This document shows positions 44,997 to 57,232 of a DNA stretch of 64,000 nucleotides, piece after piece. Source of the DNA: Silurus meridionalis. Lineage: Eukaryota > Chordata > Actinopteri > Siluriformes > Siluridae. A program made the position numbers and the translations under genes. The notes beneath the pieces were generated by a model. That model did no database searches and was not told the origin of the DNA. It saw nothing but the letters and a program-made list of their open reading frames with translations. The stretch covers positions 26,026,108-26,090,107 of the forward strand of contig NC_060886.1 of the NCBI RefSeq assembly GCF_014805685.1, in the 5' to 3' direction. The first letter of the stretch is position 1. Every line of letters begins with the position of its first letter.

Positions 44997-46530
44997 GTCG
45001 TCAAGTCAAGTTTATTTTCACAACAGACATAGTCTTAAAACAGCTTTACAGAATTTAACAGTTAAGGTGAACAATGTCTATTTATCCCTGAAGAGCAGCC
45101 GTGGCGACTGTGGCAAGAAAAACTCTCTTAGATGTTATGAGGAATAAACCTTGAGAGCAACCAGACTCAAAAGGGGAACCCATCCTCATTTGGGTGATAT
45201 CAAGAGTGTGATTATAAATCTTTAAACAATACAGAACACTGGAGAGTGAGAACAAACATGAGCACTGGAATGTAAGATTATAAGTAATGTTCTTTCTACA
45301 GTCTTATACAGTCATTTGAGGTTATGGAACCGAGAGCTAGTGAACAACTCATAAAATAGCTCAACATTTGTGATCAACACAGATCCAACACCAGCTTCTC
45401 CATGCCAGAGCCTTTAAACACTCAATCAGGTCCAATGTCCAAACTCTACATGAAGTTTCACAAGTTGATAATGTGCATGTGATCAAATGTACTGGAGCAC
45501 AAGATTATGATATGTGATGTGTGTTATGTGAAGAACTCGCTAAAAAGATATGTCTTTAATCTGCACTTAAACTGAGAGAGTGTGTCTGAGCCCTGAACAC
45601 TGTCAGGAAGACTATTCCAAAGTTTAGGAGCTAAATGTGAGAATGCTCTACCGCCTTTATTGGACTTTTTTGGCTCTATTTTAGGAACTACTAGAATTCT
45701 GGAGTTTTGAGACCTCAAGAAGCATGACGGATTGTAGCGTGTTAGAAGACTGGATAAATACATAGGAGTCAAACCATTTAGGGCTTTGTGAGTAAGTGGC
45801 AGTAATTTGTAGTCGATTCAAAACGTAACAGGTTGCCAATGTAGGGATGATAGGATTGGGGTTATATGGTCATATTTTCTCGACCTTGTGAGGACTCTGG
45901 CTGCTGTATTCTGGAATAACTGTAGCTTGTTTATTAATGATGCAGGACATCCACCTAGTAATGGACAAGTTTTTTGCATCAGATATAGACAACATGTTTC
46001 TTAGCTTAGCAATATTTCTGAGGTGGAAGAAGGCTGTTTTTGTAATATGGTTGATATGATTTTTAAAAGTTGCTGTCTAAAATAACTCCTAGGTCGTTTA
46101 CTGTTGAACTAGCATTTACAGAACATCCTTCTAAATGCAGGTTGAAATGCTGGAGCGTCTGTGTACTGATTTTTGGGCCAATGAGCAAAATCTCTGTCTT
46201 ATCAGAATTTAATAATAGAAAGTTATGAGTCATCCAATCTTTTAATTCTTTGACACACTCAGTTATACAAGCCAATTGAGCTGTATCGTCTGGTTTCGAT
46301 GAGATATATATATATAGTTGGGTATCATCAGCATAACAATGGAAGCTAATCCCATGTCTTCTAAAAATATTTCCCAAGGGAAGCATGTATATTGTGATAA
46401 GCAGGGGTCCTAGAACTGAACCTTGTGGCCCCCTTATAATTTACTTGCACTACCCTGGATAGCTATCCATTTAAGTCTACAAAATGGTAACAAACAGACA
46501 GGTAGGATCTAAACCAGCTTAATGCTATTG
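44997..46530 (-). mobile_element. L2-type LINE, 3' half with partial reverse transcriptase
   Basis: From the tail (AAGTCAAGTTTATTTTCACAAC) the minus strand runs up through the protein C-terminus (FSHLAPKLWNSLPDSVQGSD) to the RT core ([28 protein letters not shown]), whose YADD box is intact. The sequence further 5' is lost at about 46530. Frameshifts separate the blocks. Same subfamily as 24024. Confidence 0.9.
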
Positions 46531-46842
46531 AATTGGAAACAATTAGAAAAGGCAGTGTATTCAAATATAAAAAAGCATAAGATTACATTTTAGTCATTAC
46601 AGAAGATTATGCAGTGCTATAAAATGCCTAAGATCAAATTCATTTAGACATTTGTAGGACCAAGAACAACAGTACTACCACTGTTCATGAGAAAATTACA
46701 AAGGAGCAAGGCTGCTATTAATTGCTTTATTGTCTAGACTGTAAATTTATCACCATATATTTTCAACAATGCCATTAGAGAACATCCACTTTATTAAAAA
46801 CACCTACAGTGCCCTCCACCAATATTGAAACTTATATTGAAA

Positions 46843-49311
46843 CAGCTCCACCTACTGTCTTTTACTCAATGCCACTGTCTCGAAAACATACAACATCCCA
46901 GGTCTCATTACAGTCCTATAAACTTTCCCTTTCACTCTTGCAGATACCCTTCTATCGCAAATCACTCCTGTCACTCTTCTCCACCCACTCCACCTGCCTG
47001 TACTCTTCTCTTCACTTCTCTAAAACACTATCCATTACTTTGCACTGTTGACCCCAGGTACCTGAACTCCTCCACCTTCACCACCTCTTCTCCCTGCACC
47101 CGCACCCCTCCACTGCCCTCCCTCTCATTCACACACATGTACTCTGTCTTACTCCTATTGACTTTAATTCCCCTTTTGTCAAGCGTACCTCCACCTCTCC
47201 AGGCTCTTCTCAACCTGCTCCCTACTCTCACCACAATTGAGACTCCTGTCCAACCTCCACCTTGAACCAGTCTGTCGTTCCTACTGTACACTTTACAGCT
47301 GTCACACTGTCCTCATACATGTCCTGCACCACCCTCACATACTTCTCTGACACACCTGACTTTCTCATACAATACCACAACTCCTCTCTTGGCACCCTGT
47401 CATATGCTTTCTCTAAATTCACAAACACACAATGCAACTCATTCTGACCTTCTCTATGCTTCTCCACCAACATTCTTAAAGCAAATAATGCACCTGTGGT
47501 GCTCTTTGCTCGAGATAAAACCTGCTCTTTCCCATAACATCATGGTGTGACTGATCAACTTAATTCCTCTGTAGTTACAGCAGGTCTGTACATCTCCCTT
47601 GTTCTTAAAGATCGGTACCAGCACACTCCTTCTCCATTCCTCAGGCATCCTCTCACCTTCCAAAATCCTGGTAAACATTCTTGTTAAAAACTACACTGCC
47701 ATCGCTCCTAAACTTACTTCCAGTATGTCATCTGGTCCAACCGACTTTCCACTCTTCATCCTCTTAATCGCTGCTCTCACTTCCTCCTTACTAATCCTAT
47801 CCACTTCCTGCTTCACCATCTCCACGCCATCCAACCTTCTCTCTCTCTCATTTTCCTCATTCATCAGCTGCTCAAAATACTCCCTTCATCTTCGTAACAC
47901 ACTCTCCTCTGCCTGGCCAATCGGTACAAATTCTTTTCTCCCTCCTTAGTTTCCATCTTCTCATACAGCACCTAATATGCCTTTTCCTAGGCTTTCGCCA
48001 CATCCCTCTTTACCTGCTGCTGCATCTCCTTGTACTCCTGCCTACTTTTTACATCACTCTGTCGTTCCTAATTCTGTTTTGTCAACCTCTTTCTCATTAT
48101 GCTGTCCTGCACTTCCTCATTTCACCACCACATCTCTTTGTCTTCCTTTCTATTTCCAGATGTCTCACCAAGTACCTTTCTAGCTGCCTCCCTTATCACT
48201 TCTGCAGTAGTTGCAAATCATCCAGCACCTCTTCACCACCACCGAGCCCCTGTCTGACCTCTTCCCTGAATCTCACACTACAGTCTTCCTCCTTCATTTC
48301 CCACAATTTTATTCTTCTTTCAGTCTTTACTCTCCTCCTCTTTTTTTTACCTCCAAAACCATCCTACAGACCACCATCTGATGCTGTCTAGCTACACTGT
48401 CCCTGGCCAACACCTTACAGTCTCCAATCTCCTTCAGGTTGCATCTCCTACATAGAACATAGTCCACCTGTGTGCACCTTCCTCCACTCTTATACGTCAC
48501 CCTATGATCCTCCTTCTTCCTAAAATAAGTGTTCACCACTGCCATTTCCATCCTTTTAGCAAAATCTACCACCATCTGTCCTTCCACATTCCTCTCCTTA
48601 AAGCCCTATCTACCCATCACCTCCTCATCCCCTCTGTTCCATTCACCTACATGCCCATTGAAAACTGTCCCAATCGCCAATCTTTTATTCCTAGGTACAT
48701 CTTCTACCACTTCATTTAACTCACTCCAGAATTTTTCCTTCTCCTCCATCTCAAAACCTACTTGTGAAACATAAGCACTGATGACATTTATCATTGCCTC
48801 TTCTTGTTCATCACCATATCAGAAACTCTCTTCACCTTCACTACACTCTCACTGTACTCTTCCTTTAGGATGACCCCTACACCATTTCTCTTTTCATCCA
48901 CACCATGATAGAACAGTTTAAACCCCCCTCCATTGTTTCTTACTCCCTTTCCACTTGATCTTCTGAACACACAACATATCTACCTTTCTCCTCTCTATCA
49001 TATCAGCTTCCTCTCTCCCTTTACCAGTCATAGTACCAACATTTAATGTACTTAACCTCCACTCTCCTACACTTCTCCTTTTCCTGTTGTCTCTTGTCGA
49101 ACAGTAACCCAATTTCCACTGGTACCCTGCTGGTTAACGATTCCTGAGGCGGCCCCGACCGATCCGGTATGAATTTCCCTTTTGTGATCCGCATATTTCA
49201 TTTGGCACATGTTTTACACTGGATGCCCTTCCTAATGCAACCCTCCTCATTTATCCAGGCTTGGGACCGGCATTAAGAGTGCACTGCCTTTTGCAACCCT
49301 GATGGCTGGGT
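46843..49311 (-). mobile_element. RTE LINE lacking its 3' end
   Basis: Contains leader, endonuclease, linker and reverse transcriptase in the order of the complete copy at 18248, with many frameshifts and a deletion in the RT region near 47230 (the GLHQGS-FADD segment is missing). The normal 3' end (about 390 bp in the complete copy) is absent; the break is at AGCTCCACCT (46844-46853). Loss of a 3' end is not expected from target-primed insertion, so a later deletion or rearrangement is likely. Confidence 0.92.
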
Positions 49312-49448
49312 GCATCAGGTGCAGAATCTGGCATGCTTTTATTATATTAAGGTGTTGACATCCTACCCAGACTAGGTTAACTAAATTTCTTTGCACCTTC
49401 TTTTCCTGGCTCTCAACTTGATGGCCCTGAGAGATCTTCAGTTCGTTA

Positions 49449-50720
49449 TGGTCAAGTGAAGTCAAGAGGCTTTTATTGTCATTTCTACTATACACAATGT
49501 TACACAGTACACAGTAAAAATAAAACAACGTTCCTCCAGAACCCTGGTGCTACACTTAACAACCTAGAGCTACAACACATAACATAAAGCTACATAAAGT
49601 GCATTGAGTGCAACCTAGTGCAAACGGTGCAGACAAAAAACAGTACAGACAGACGGACAACACAAGACAACACAAAACAGTGTGGGACAATACACATAAC
49701 ACAAGATAGCGCCGAACAGTAAACCTACTGTATACTCTGAATATACAGTAATGTGCAAAGAGGACTATAAAAACTATAACCAAGAGTATATGTAAACATA
49801 CACAATGCAGTGCAAAAACAGCAGTAGCAGCAGTCAAGAGGTGTAATATGGAACCGATTTCCTGATGGCAGGAGGGTGAAGAGTGTGTGTGACGAGTTCG
49901 TGGGGTCGTCCACAATGCTGTTGGCTTTGCGGCTGCAGCGTGTGGTGTAAATGCCAATGATGGAGGGGAGAGAGACTCTGATGATCTTCTCAGCTGTCCT
50001 TACTACCCTCTGTAGGGACTTGCGTTTTGAGATGGTGCAGTTCCCAAACCAGGCAGTGATACAGCTGCTGAGGATACTCTAAATGGTCCCTCTGTAGAAC
50101 ATGGTCAGGATGGAGGGAGGGAGATGAACTATTTTTTAGTCAGCCTTCTCAGGAAGTAAAGACGTTGCTGGGCTTTCTTGGTAATTGAGCTGGTGTTGAG
50201 TGACCAGGTGAGGTTATCCGCCAGAAAACACCAAGGAATTTGGTGCTCTTCACGATCTCCAATGAGGATCTATTGACGATGATGGCCGCTCTGTGCTCTC
50301 CTGAAGTCCACAAACATCTCTTTAGTTTTGTCAATGTTCAGAGACAGTTTGTTGGCTCCACACCAGGCTGTTAACTGGTGCACCTCCTTTCTGTATGCTG
50401 ACTCGTTGTTCTTGCTGATTAGACCCACCACGGTCGTGTCATTGGCAAACTTGATGATCTGGTGCGAGCTGTGAATTGCTACACAGTCAGGAGTCGGCAG
50501 GGTGAACAGCAGTGGGCTGAGCACACAGCCCTGAGGGGCCCCAGTGCTCAGTGTGGTGGTGCTGGAGATGCTGTTTCTGATCGGGACTGACTGAGGTCTT
50601 CCAGTCAGGAAGTACAGGATCCAGTTGCAAAGGGAAGTGTTCAGGCCCAGTATGCTCAGCTTTTTAAACAGGTGCTGAGGTATGATTGTTTTGAATACTG
50701 AGCTAAGTCAATGAACGATG
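49449..50720 (-). mobile_element. LINE, L2/CR1 group, 5'-truncated
   Basis: The tail GAGGCTTTTATTGTCATTTC lies on the plus strand at the left. The minus-strand protein includes [20 protein letters not shown], the RT region downstream of the catalytic box, and HTLFTLLPSGNRF at the C-terminus. It lies 140 bp from the 5' end of the RTE LINE at 46843. A further fragment of the same type is at 42417. Confidence 0.85.
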
Positions 50721-51855
50721 AGTGTTGCATCATTGTTGCATTGGTAACAATAAACTTGGGCCACTGTAAAAGTTTAATAGCAGTTTATATTGTGCTAGAA
50801 TAATACTGTTCAGGTTTAATTCAAGTGATCTCGCCAACCAGCAAAGACTGCATGATATTTGAACTTATTTGGCAAACCTGACTTGTCCACTGATACCAGC
50901 CATAACTTTAACTCCCAGCTGGTGTGTTGGATTGATGCAGTGTCCATCTGGGAGCAGTTGAAGGTCTTCCCCAGGAATCTAATTAGTTTCTTAGAGATAA
51001 AGTCTCTCATGGCAACCTCTCTTTTTTTCATAGTAGCCAATTGGATTTGGCAGGTTTGCTACACATCTGTTACAGTTAAGTAATCAATGAAGGCTATGAT
51101 GGGATTGAATGTAATTTCCATGGATTTACCCGCATGGTCATTGGCCTTCTCCCACCAATGCCTGTCTGAAGTAGTTCTCTCTGTAGTAACAATATGTGCT
51201 AAAATGATTATGCTTAATTACATGTGTTTATTTAATACTGATTAATTTAATGTGTAGCCTTTAGTTTAGTAAAGCATTTTAATAGGAATAATGACGGAGA
51301 ACATGCATAATAGTCACTGCATATTTTAAGATACCTTAATAATGCAATTACATGTTTTAAACAAAGTGACTGCACATTGCCAGTGCATGTAGTAAATCAA
51401 TTAATTTAGAACCCACAGTGGGGTCTGACATTCAACAAGGAATATGAAAAAGATCTGTATATGTATGACTGTGGTTTGGAATAGGCGAATAGCTGCAGGT
51501 CCTTCAACATACATCACTGCATGCAATGGGAGCATTGACATCACCTGTAACACTAACATGAGCATTGACAGCACCTGTAACACTAACATGTCTTACTCAC
51601 TTGCAAACACTATAATGCTTTCTTAATACTTTCTCTCTCATAAAAACACAGTCAAGTCATAATGCTTTTTTTTTTAGCAGACATTACAAACAGTTCTATA
51701 ATAGTCAATTTCAGGCCTGACCTTTCCATAGTCTCATGCTTTCACACAAACACAGGCATGCAGGCAACAGGAATAATTAGGTGGACAGAAATAGCCTGCA
51801 AGATCTCACACACTGATGAGATAACACATACACATCATGTTGTTTTGGAAAAGCT
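50721..51855. other. Non-coding stretch with no firm call
   Basis: Contains a small tandem duplication at 51529-51590 (AACACTAACATGAGCATTGACA and a close copy). The part at 50830-51170 is less AT-rich and may be transposon-derived, but I could not place it. Confidence 0.35.
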
Positions 51856-51856
51856 G

Positions 51857-51896
<40 letters not shown>

Positions 51897-52106
51897 GATG
51901 AAGATGAAGATGAAGATGACAGTGACTCTATTGTTAAATGTTAAAATTGTATTATAACTACTACCACTGCTACTACTACTACTACTACTACTACTATACT
52001 ATTATTATTATTATTATATTATTATTATTATTATTATTATTACTACTACTACTACTACTATTATATTATTATCATATTATTATTATTAATATTATTATTA
52101 TTATTG

Positions 52107-52153
<47 letters not shown>

Positions 52154-52166
52154 TCTACTACTAATA
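51856..52166. repeat. Complex triplet repeat block (AAT, GAT/AGA, ACT, ATT)
   Basis: (AAT)n at 51856-51896, then GATGAA units to about 51918, then from 51958 alternating (TAC)n and (TAT)n runs to about 52166. Several of the arrays are pure for more than eight units. Confidence 0.95.
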
Positions 52167-52366
52167 ATAATACTTAATGAGCCATGAGCTCCAACGATCA
52201 AAAATGAAAGAAAAACAACTTCCATCAGGTGAGCTGTGAATCTTTCATTAGATAAATGAAAATGGGTTATACTACTGACACTTTTTTGATTTATGAAAAT
52301 ATAATACATTACTGAACATGAAATGAACGATTTACACATCAACCTAACCACTTTACTGCCTGGGAA

Positions 52367-52592
52367 GTGGTAGCACAGTGGTTAAAGCTATGGATTACTG
52401 AATGAGAGGTTGTCAGTTCAAACCCTGGTATTGTCAATCCACCATTCTTTGGGCCCTTGAGCAATGCTCTTAATCCTCTGTGCTCCAGGGGTGCTGGCTC
52501 TGGCTCTAGGTTCCTAACATCACTTGGCTAGACAAAGAAGCATCTTGCTGTACTGTAAAGTACATGTGACAAGTTTAAAGCATTTTTATTTT
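52367..52592 (+). mobile_element. tRNA-derived SINE
   Basis: Box A GTGGTAGCACAGTGG, box B GTTCAAACCC near 52416, then CCCTTGAGCAATGCTCTTAA and a 3' body ending GTACATGTGACAAG. Same family type as 32934. Confidence 0.8.
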
Positions 52593-55399
52593 CTTTTACC
52601 TTTTCTGATAGGAACACCTGTAAAATGGCACATTTATGTAGCTACCTAATCAGCTAATCCTGTCACAATCAGTAAGATGTGGATTTATTAATTAATTAAC
52701 ATCAAACATCTGAATGAGAAAGTGTGATAAATGTGATTTTAACCGCTGCATAGTCATTGGTAACAGATGGGCTGATTTGAGTATATTAGAAAATGCTGAT
52801 CTCCAGGGATTTTTATATACAGAATTAAGTGAAAAACAATGATGCATCCTATGAGTAGAAGGTCTGCAGGTTAAAACATTTTATTGATTAGGGAGGGTGG
52901 AGAAGAATGACTAGACTGGTCTGAGGTGACAGGAAGTCTATAATAACTCAAATAAGCAGTTTCTACAACCATGTTGTACAGAAAATCAGCTAAGAACTTG
53001 AAAGTTCTCTAGTTTTCTGCGTCATTGTAACGAGTGATCATTTGAGTTTGTCTGTAGTAGCATGTATCTGAATCATTTTATTCTGTGTGCTTTAGCCACA
53101 TGATTGGCTGATAAAAAATAATAAATGAGCAGGTGTACAGGTGGATAGTGAGTGTATAACCACCTAAAATATCATTATAAATAAAAGCTACAAAAATGAT
53201 CTTTATTAGAACTGTGTGGCCATGATATCATAAATAATTGTTTTTATTATAAATATATATTAGTAAATAACAAAAAAAGATCGCTTTAAGAGTTGCATTG
53301 TTGAAAGTAACACAGCAGTGTGTGTACCAATTAAAAAAACATATGGCATCATAAGGACACAGCATTTACAGCTAATGCACATTTTATTAACTGCCATAGT
53401 GGTTATATTTATTTACTCTGCATATATTTGCATATTTATCGGCACTTTGCACAATACTACTATTTGCACTTCTAGCAGATGCTAAACTACATCTGTCAGG
53501 GTTTAGTTCTATTAGTAAATCTTATGCTACAGCAACCATTACTGCAGATTTACTAGCTGATATCTATATTTGTCTTTTATTATAATTTGAAAAAAAGACT
53601 ATTTGATTTATCATCTTTTGTATAAAGCACAGAAGGGAAAGCAAATAGAATAATTTGAATGGCATGTTCAACAGTTTGAATAAAATTAAAGAAAAAGCAG
53701 ACCAGTCAATTTATAATATAATGTTTAATAATGCCAAATACAATGGAATATCAGTTTTCTTAGGTTTAGCAATCCAAGTTTATCAGTTCAAATCACTCCA
53801 ACAGGTTGCTAAAATCAACAATATAGACATGGACAAATATGTTTTTTTCATGTATTTTTTAAAGGGGCATGTTTTGTAGATGTAATTACTGTTTGTCATT
53901 ATCATTTTCAGCTGTTCTGCCTCTCAGTGTTTAATTTTCCTTCCATTTTCAAGCTTTTTCTGTCAACAAAATGATTCCCTTTATTGAAGCCTGGTCAGAC
54001 ACATTTCAGTTGTACACCCACTCTCACACAACAGAGGTGAGTCATCAGGCATCGGTCTCTGGGGAGATAAAACCCCTCTTTTTCCCCTCTACATCGTTTC
54101 AAGAGAAAGAGGAAAACAGTAGGAGCAAAAGCCTATGATGGACTAACACAGGGAAGTGAGTAGACATGAAATATTTAATAACACATCCTAGCATGTGGTG
54201 CAAAGATAGAGATCTCATTTAAAAAAAAAAAAAATCACACTTGTCCTGGAATCACATAGATAACAGCATCCTTCAGCCATTGTCATGCTCTAAAGTCATG
54301 CTGTAAAATGTCTATTTTATTTTGCTTTTAGAAGAACAACAAAGCACCAAAAACTGAAATTGCCAGATGTTTACTGTGAAGTAAAATGCCTCTGTCTCTG
54401 TCATCACACATGCACAAACTGAGGAATATGGTATGGAATATACAAAAAAGTTTTCAATTTTGAAATCTAGAAAATGAAACATAGACAAATACATTATATA
54501 TGTTTGACATATTTGCACACTTTCAGAAGTAACATTCGAGGTTTCTTTTGATTTTAATGGTCTTAACAACAAATGACTGTTCATTAAATAAGCAAGTACT
54601 AAACAGATGCATATCTAAGACTTTCTGCCCCTATTTGCTGGTTGTTAATTACTTTTATAAATTGTTCAGCAGGACAATCTAGAAACGTCAAAACTATATG
54701 AGTCACACCTAATTCGTCATGTATATATTTGAAGCAAAATAAAATAAAAAAAAACGTCTGTGTTTTATAATATATTATCCAAAAATACTTTTTTTCCTAA
54801 AAGATTAGTGATGATTAAAATGATTAAAATTTTATTATTTGGTTATCTGTCACACCCAGTACAACTCATGAGGAACCTAATAACAAGTTCATAAATAGTT
54901 ACAAGATTTATAGAGTTGAGAGAGATCTACAGAATTCATTAAGATCTTGCAAATTTCTATTCAAGGTTTATATTTACATTATATATATATATATATGGGT
55001 GTGTATGTGTATGTATATGTCTATATATTCTTTCTTGTGCTTTGTTGAACTTCAATATTAGCAAAATAAGCTAATTTAAAATCAACCCTATTAACAATCA
55101 ACAAGTTAACACTTCCCCACCTTTTCCAACAACAAAGAAAATGTGCAACAGCCATTTTATCAATAGATCTGTGGACCAGCTTAAACATACATGGCTGAAG
55201 TGCCAAATACCAACAGCTTTTCATTTACGTGTTCAAGCCACATGTGGAGTGAGACGTGATCCAAACACTGTGCGCAATATGAGCACAATATGCGCACAAC
55301 TCTTCACAATGCTCTCAGATATGTAACGCCCAATTGCCAATCATTACTTTTCAGGGTAATCAGCAGCATAAGCAGCAAGTGAGCAGAGGATTCTGTCCA
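52593..55399. other. Gene-free stretch, nothing recognised
   Basis: AT-rich sequence without protein-like frames; a 74-codon frame at 53655-53879 has no family resemblance. A GC-richer 170-bp patch at 53985-54150 stands out but shows no motif I can name. Confidence 0.4.
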
Positions 55400-55690
55400 T
55401 GAGTCATTCCAACATGGGTGGTGTTTAGGAGATCTGACAATATCCTTTTGTCAAAGCCAGTATTGAATAAAAGCAAGACATGCGTAAATGATTGAGCAGT
55501 GCTTCAATGCATGCCATTGAATATGTGTCAAATTTAGACACCACATTAACCTTTCAAAAGTCCACACACAAAAAAGATCAAACCATCTGCCTTGGGAAAC
55601 AGGACCACAGGGTTAGACCAATCACTGTGGGTCTTCTAATTATCTCCATGTCAAGCATTCCCTTAAGCCCTTTAGGAACTACCTGTTGTT
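55400..55690 (-). mobile_element. Gypsy-type LTR retrotransposon RT relic
   Basis: The minus strand reads NVVSKFDTYSMACIEALLNH followed by a degraded LDLTKGYWQ-type block (LALTKGYCQI), and a preceding NPVVLFPK-type segment. These are consecutive conserved blocks of Gypsy reverse transcriptase, upstream of the catalytic box. No LTR or other pol domain is visible. Stops show it is dead. Confidence 0.65.
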
Positions 55691-56474
55691 TATGTTCAGG
55701 CTAACAGTAGCAGTATTATTATCTTTTTTTGTTTGTTTGCTCACCAGCAATTCCAGATTCTATGAATTTACATTAGAAGTTCATAAAGACCAACTCTTCA
55801 CATGGCCTTAGGGAGGTGAGGTGATATATTTATAATTCTTAACAGCCACCTTTCCCAATACCAAGCATCCCTGTGTATAAACAATTTGTTTGATGAAACC
55901 TCTCAACCAAGCCATCCGCTTAGGGATGGTAAACACTGGTGCAACTTAATCCCAAATAACCAGTACAGTGGAATCCTGCTCTAACAACCACCACCTTTTT
56001 TGGCACATACACCTTGTTTTGCTACAGGAAGATCCATCCTCACACATTCCCCTTCCAAACATCTGCAAATCTAATGTCCCAGTATTAGTGGATAAATAGG
56101 TGAGGACTAACTTCTAAATCAACTTTAGAGGTTTGGTCCCATAAATTAATAGTAATGGGTGCTTACAGGTATTCATTCATTTCCCCACGTACACACCTTG
56201 TGATGCTCTCTTCAGTACCGCCCCTTTGTTACTTATGGGTATTCTTCATATCCCCGCTTAATCATGGGAGGAAATTTGCATATTGAAGCACTGAATTTAT
56301 GCCTGCCAGAGTTTTGAATTGCAGATTTACCACCTCTACTAAAATACTGGAATGAGGAAGGAGATAGAAGAAAATGTGGCTTAAAAAGATGACTTAATTC
56401 ATTCTGCTTTTTTGAACACCATCTCACTGTGATCCAAACCATAGTTTATATCAAGAAATACTCTACACTCTACA

Positions 56475-56960
56475 CTCTACACCATTATACTGACACCATA
56501 ACTAAACATTTTGATGATTTTATTTGTACACAATGACTGAAGGACTTTTCATTCTGATGGGAATGACATGTTTATTGACACAAATACTTAGATGAAATAA
56601 GGATTTTGAGAAAAGTACAGGCTTTGCAAGAAATTCAATGTGTTGTGTTTTTGTACAAATTGTTTTGCGAATGCACTTACTGGTTTGTAAATATGGATGA
56701 TAAGGTTGAGTCGAGAAATGCTCCAAAGCAGCTGAGAAAAACTATTGTGTTTTAACATATGTGCAAACCAGTAAGTGCATTCTCAAAACAATTTTTTACA
56801 AAAAGCCTGTACTTTTCTCAAAATCCTTATTTCATCTCTCAAAAGTAAGAATTTGTGTCAATTAACATCTCATTCCCATCAAAATGAAAAGTCCTACAGT
56901 CATTGTGTGCAAACAAAATCATCAAAAATGTTTATGTCGTGTTGTCATGATGGTGTAGAG
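56475..56960. repeat. Long inverted repeat (foldback element), arms about 205-220 bp
   Basis: 56475-56695 and 56756-56960 are imperfect reverse complements (for example CAGTAAGTGCATTC, TACTTTTCTCAAAATCCTTA and GAAAAGTCCT on one arm match the other arm's complement), with a 60-bp spacer. The arms differ by point changes and small indels. No coding frame. The spacer sequence GAGAAATGCTCCAAAGCA recurs at 60762. Confidence 0.85.
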
Positions 56961-57002
56961 TTTCAGTATTTTTTTATATAAACTATTCAATTTTCAATTC
57001 AA

Positions 57003-57182
57003 TTCATTTTTATTTGTATAGCGCTTTTAACAATGAACATTGTCTCAAAGCAGCTTTACACAGATAATGTGGTGATTAAAAAGAGAGACCGTCCCGAGCT
57101 GCACAGAAGTGTGAAGATCCATGGAGGGGAGAGGGGCAGGAACAGTGGTCACTGGAGCCTCAGGTGCATGTTTAACTTGACC

Positions 57183-57232
<50 letters not shown>

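Noticed and set aside
53655..53879. 74-codon plus-strand frame
   Set aside because: AT-rich composition, no conserved motif, no exon signals; probably chance.
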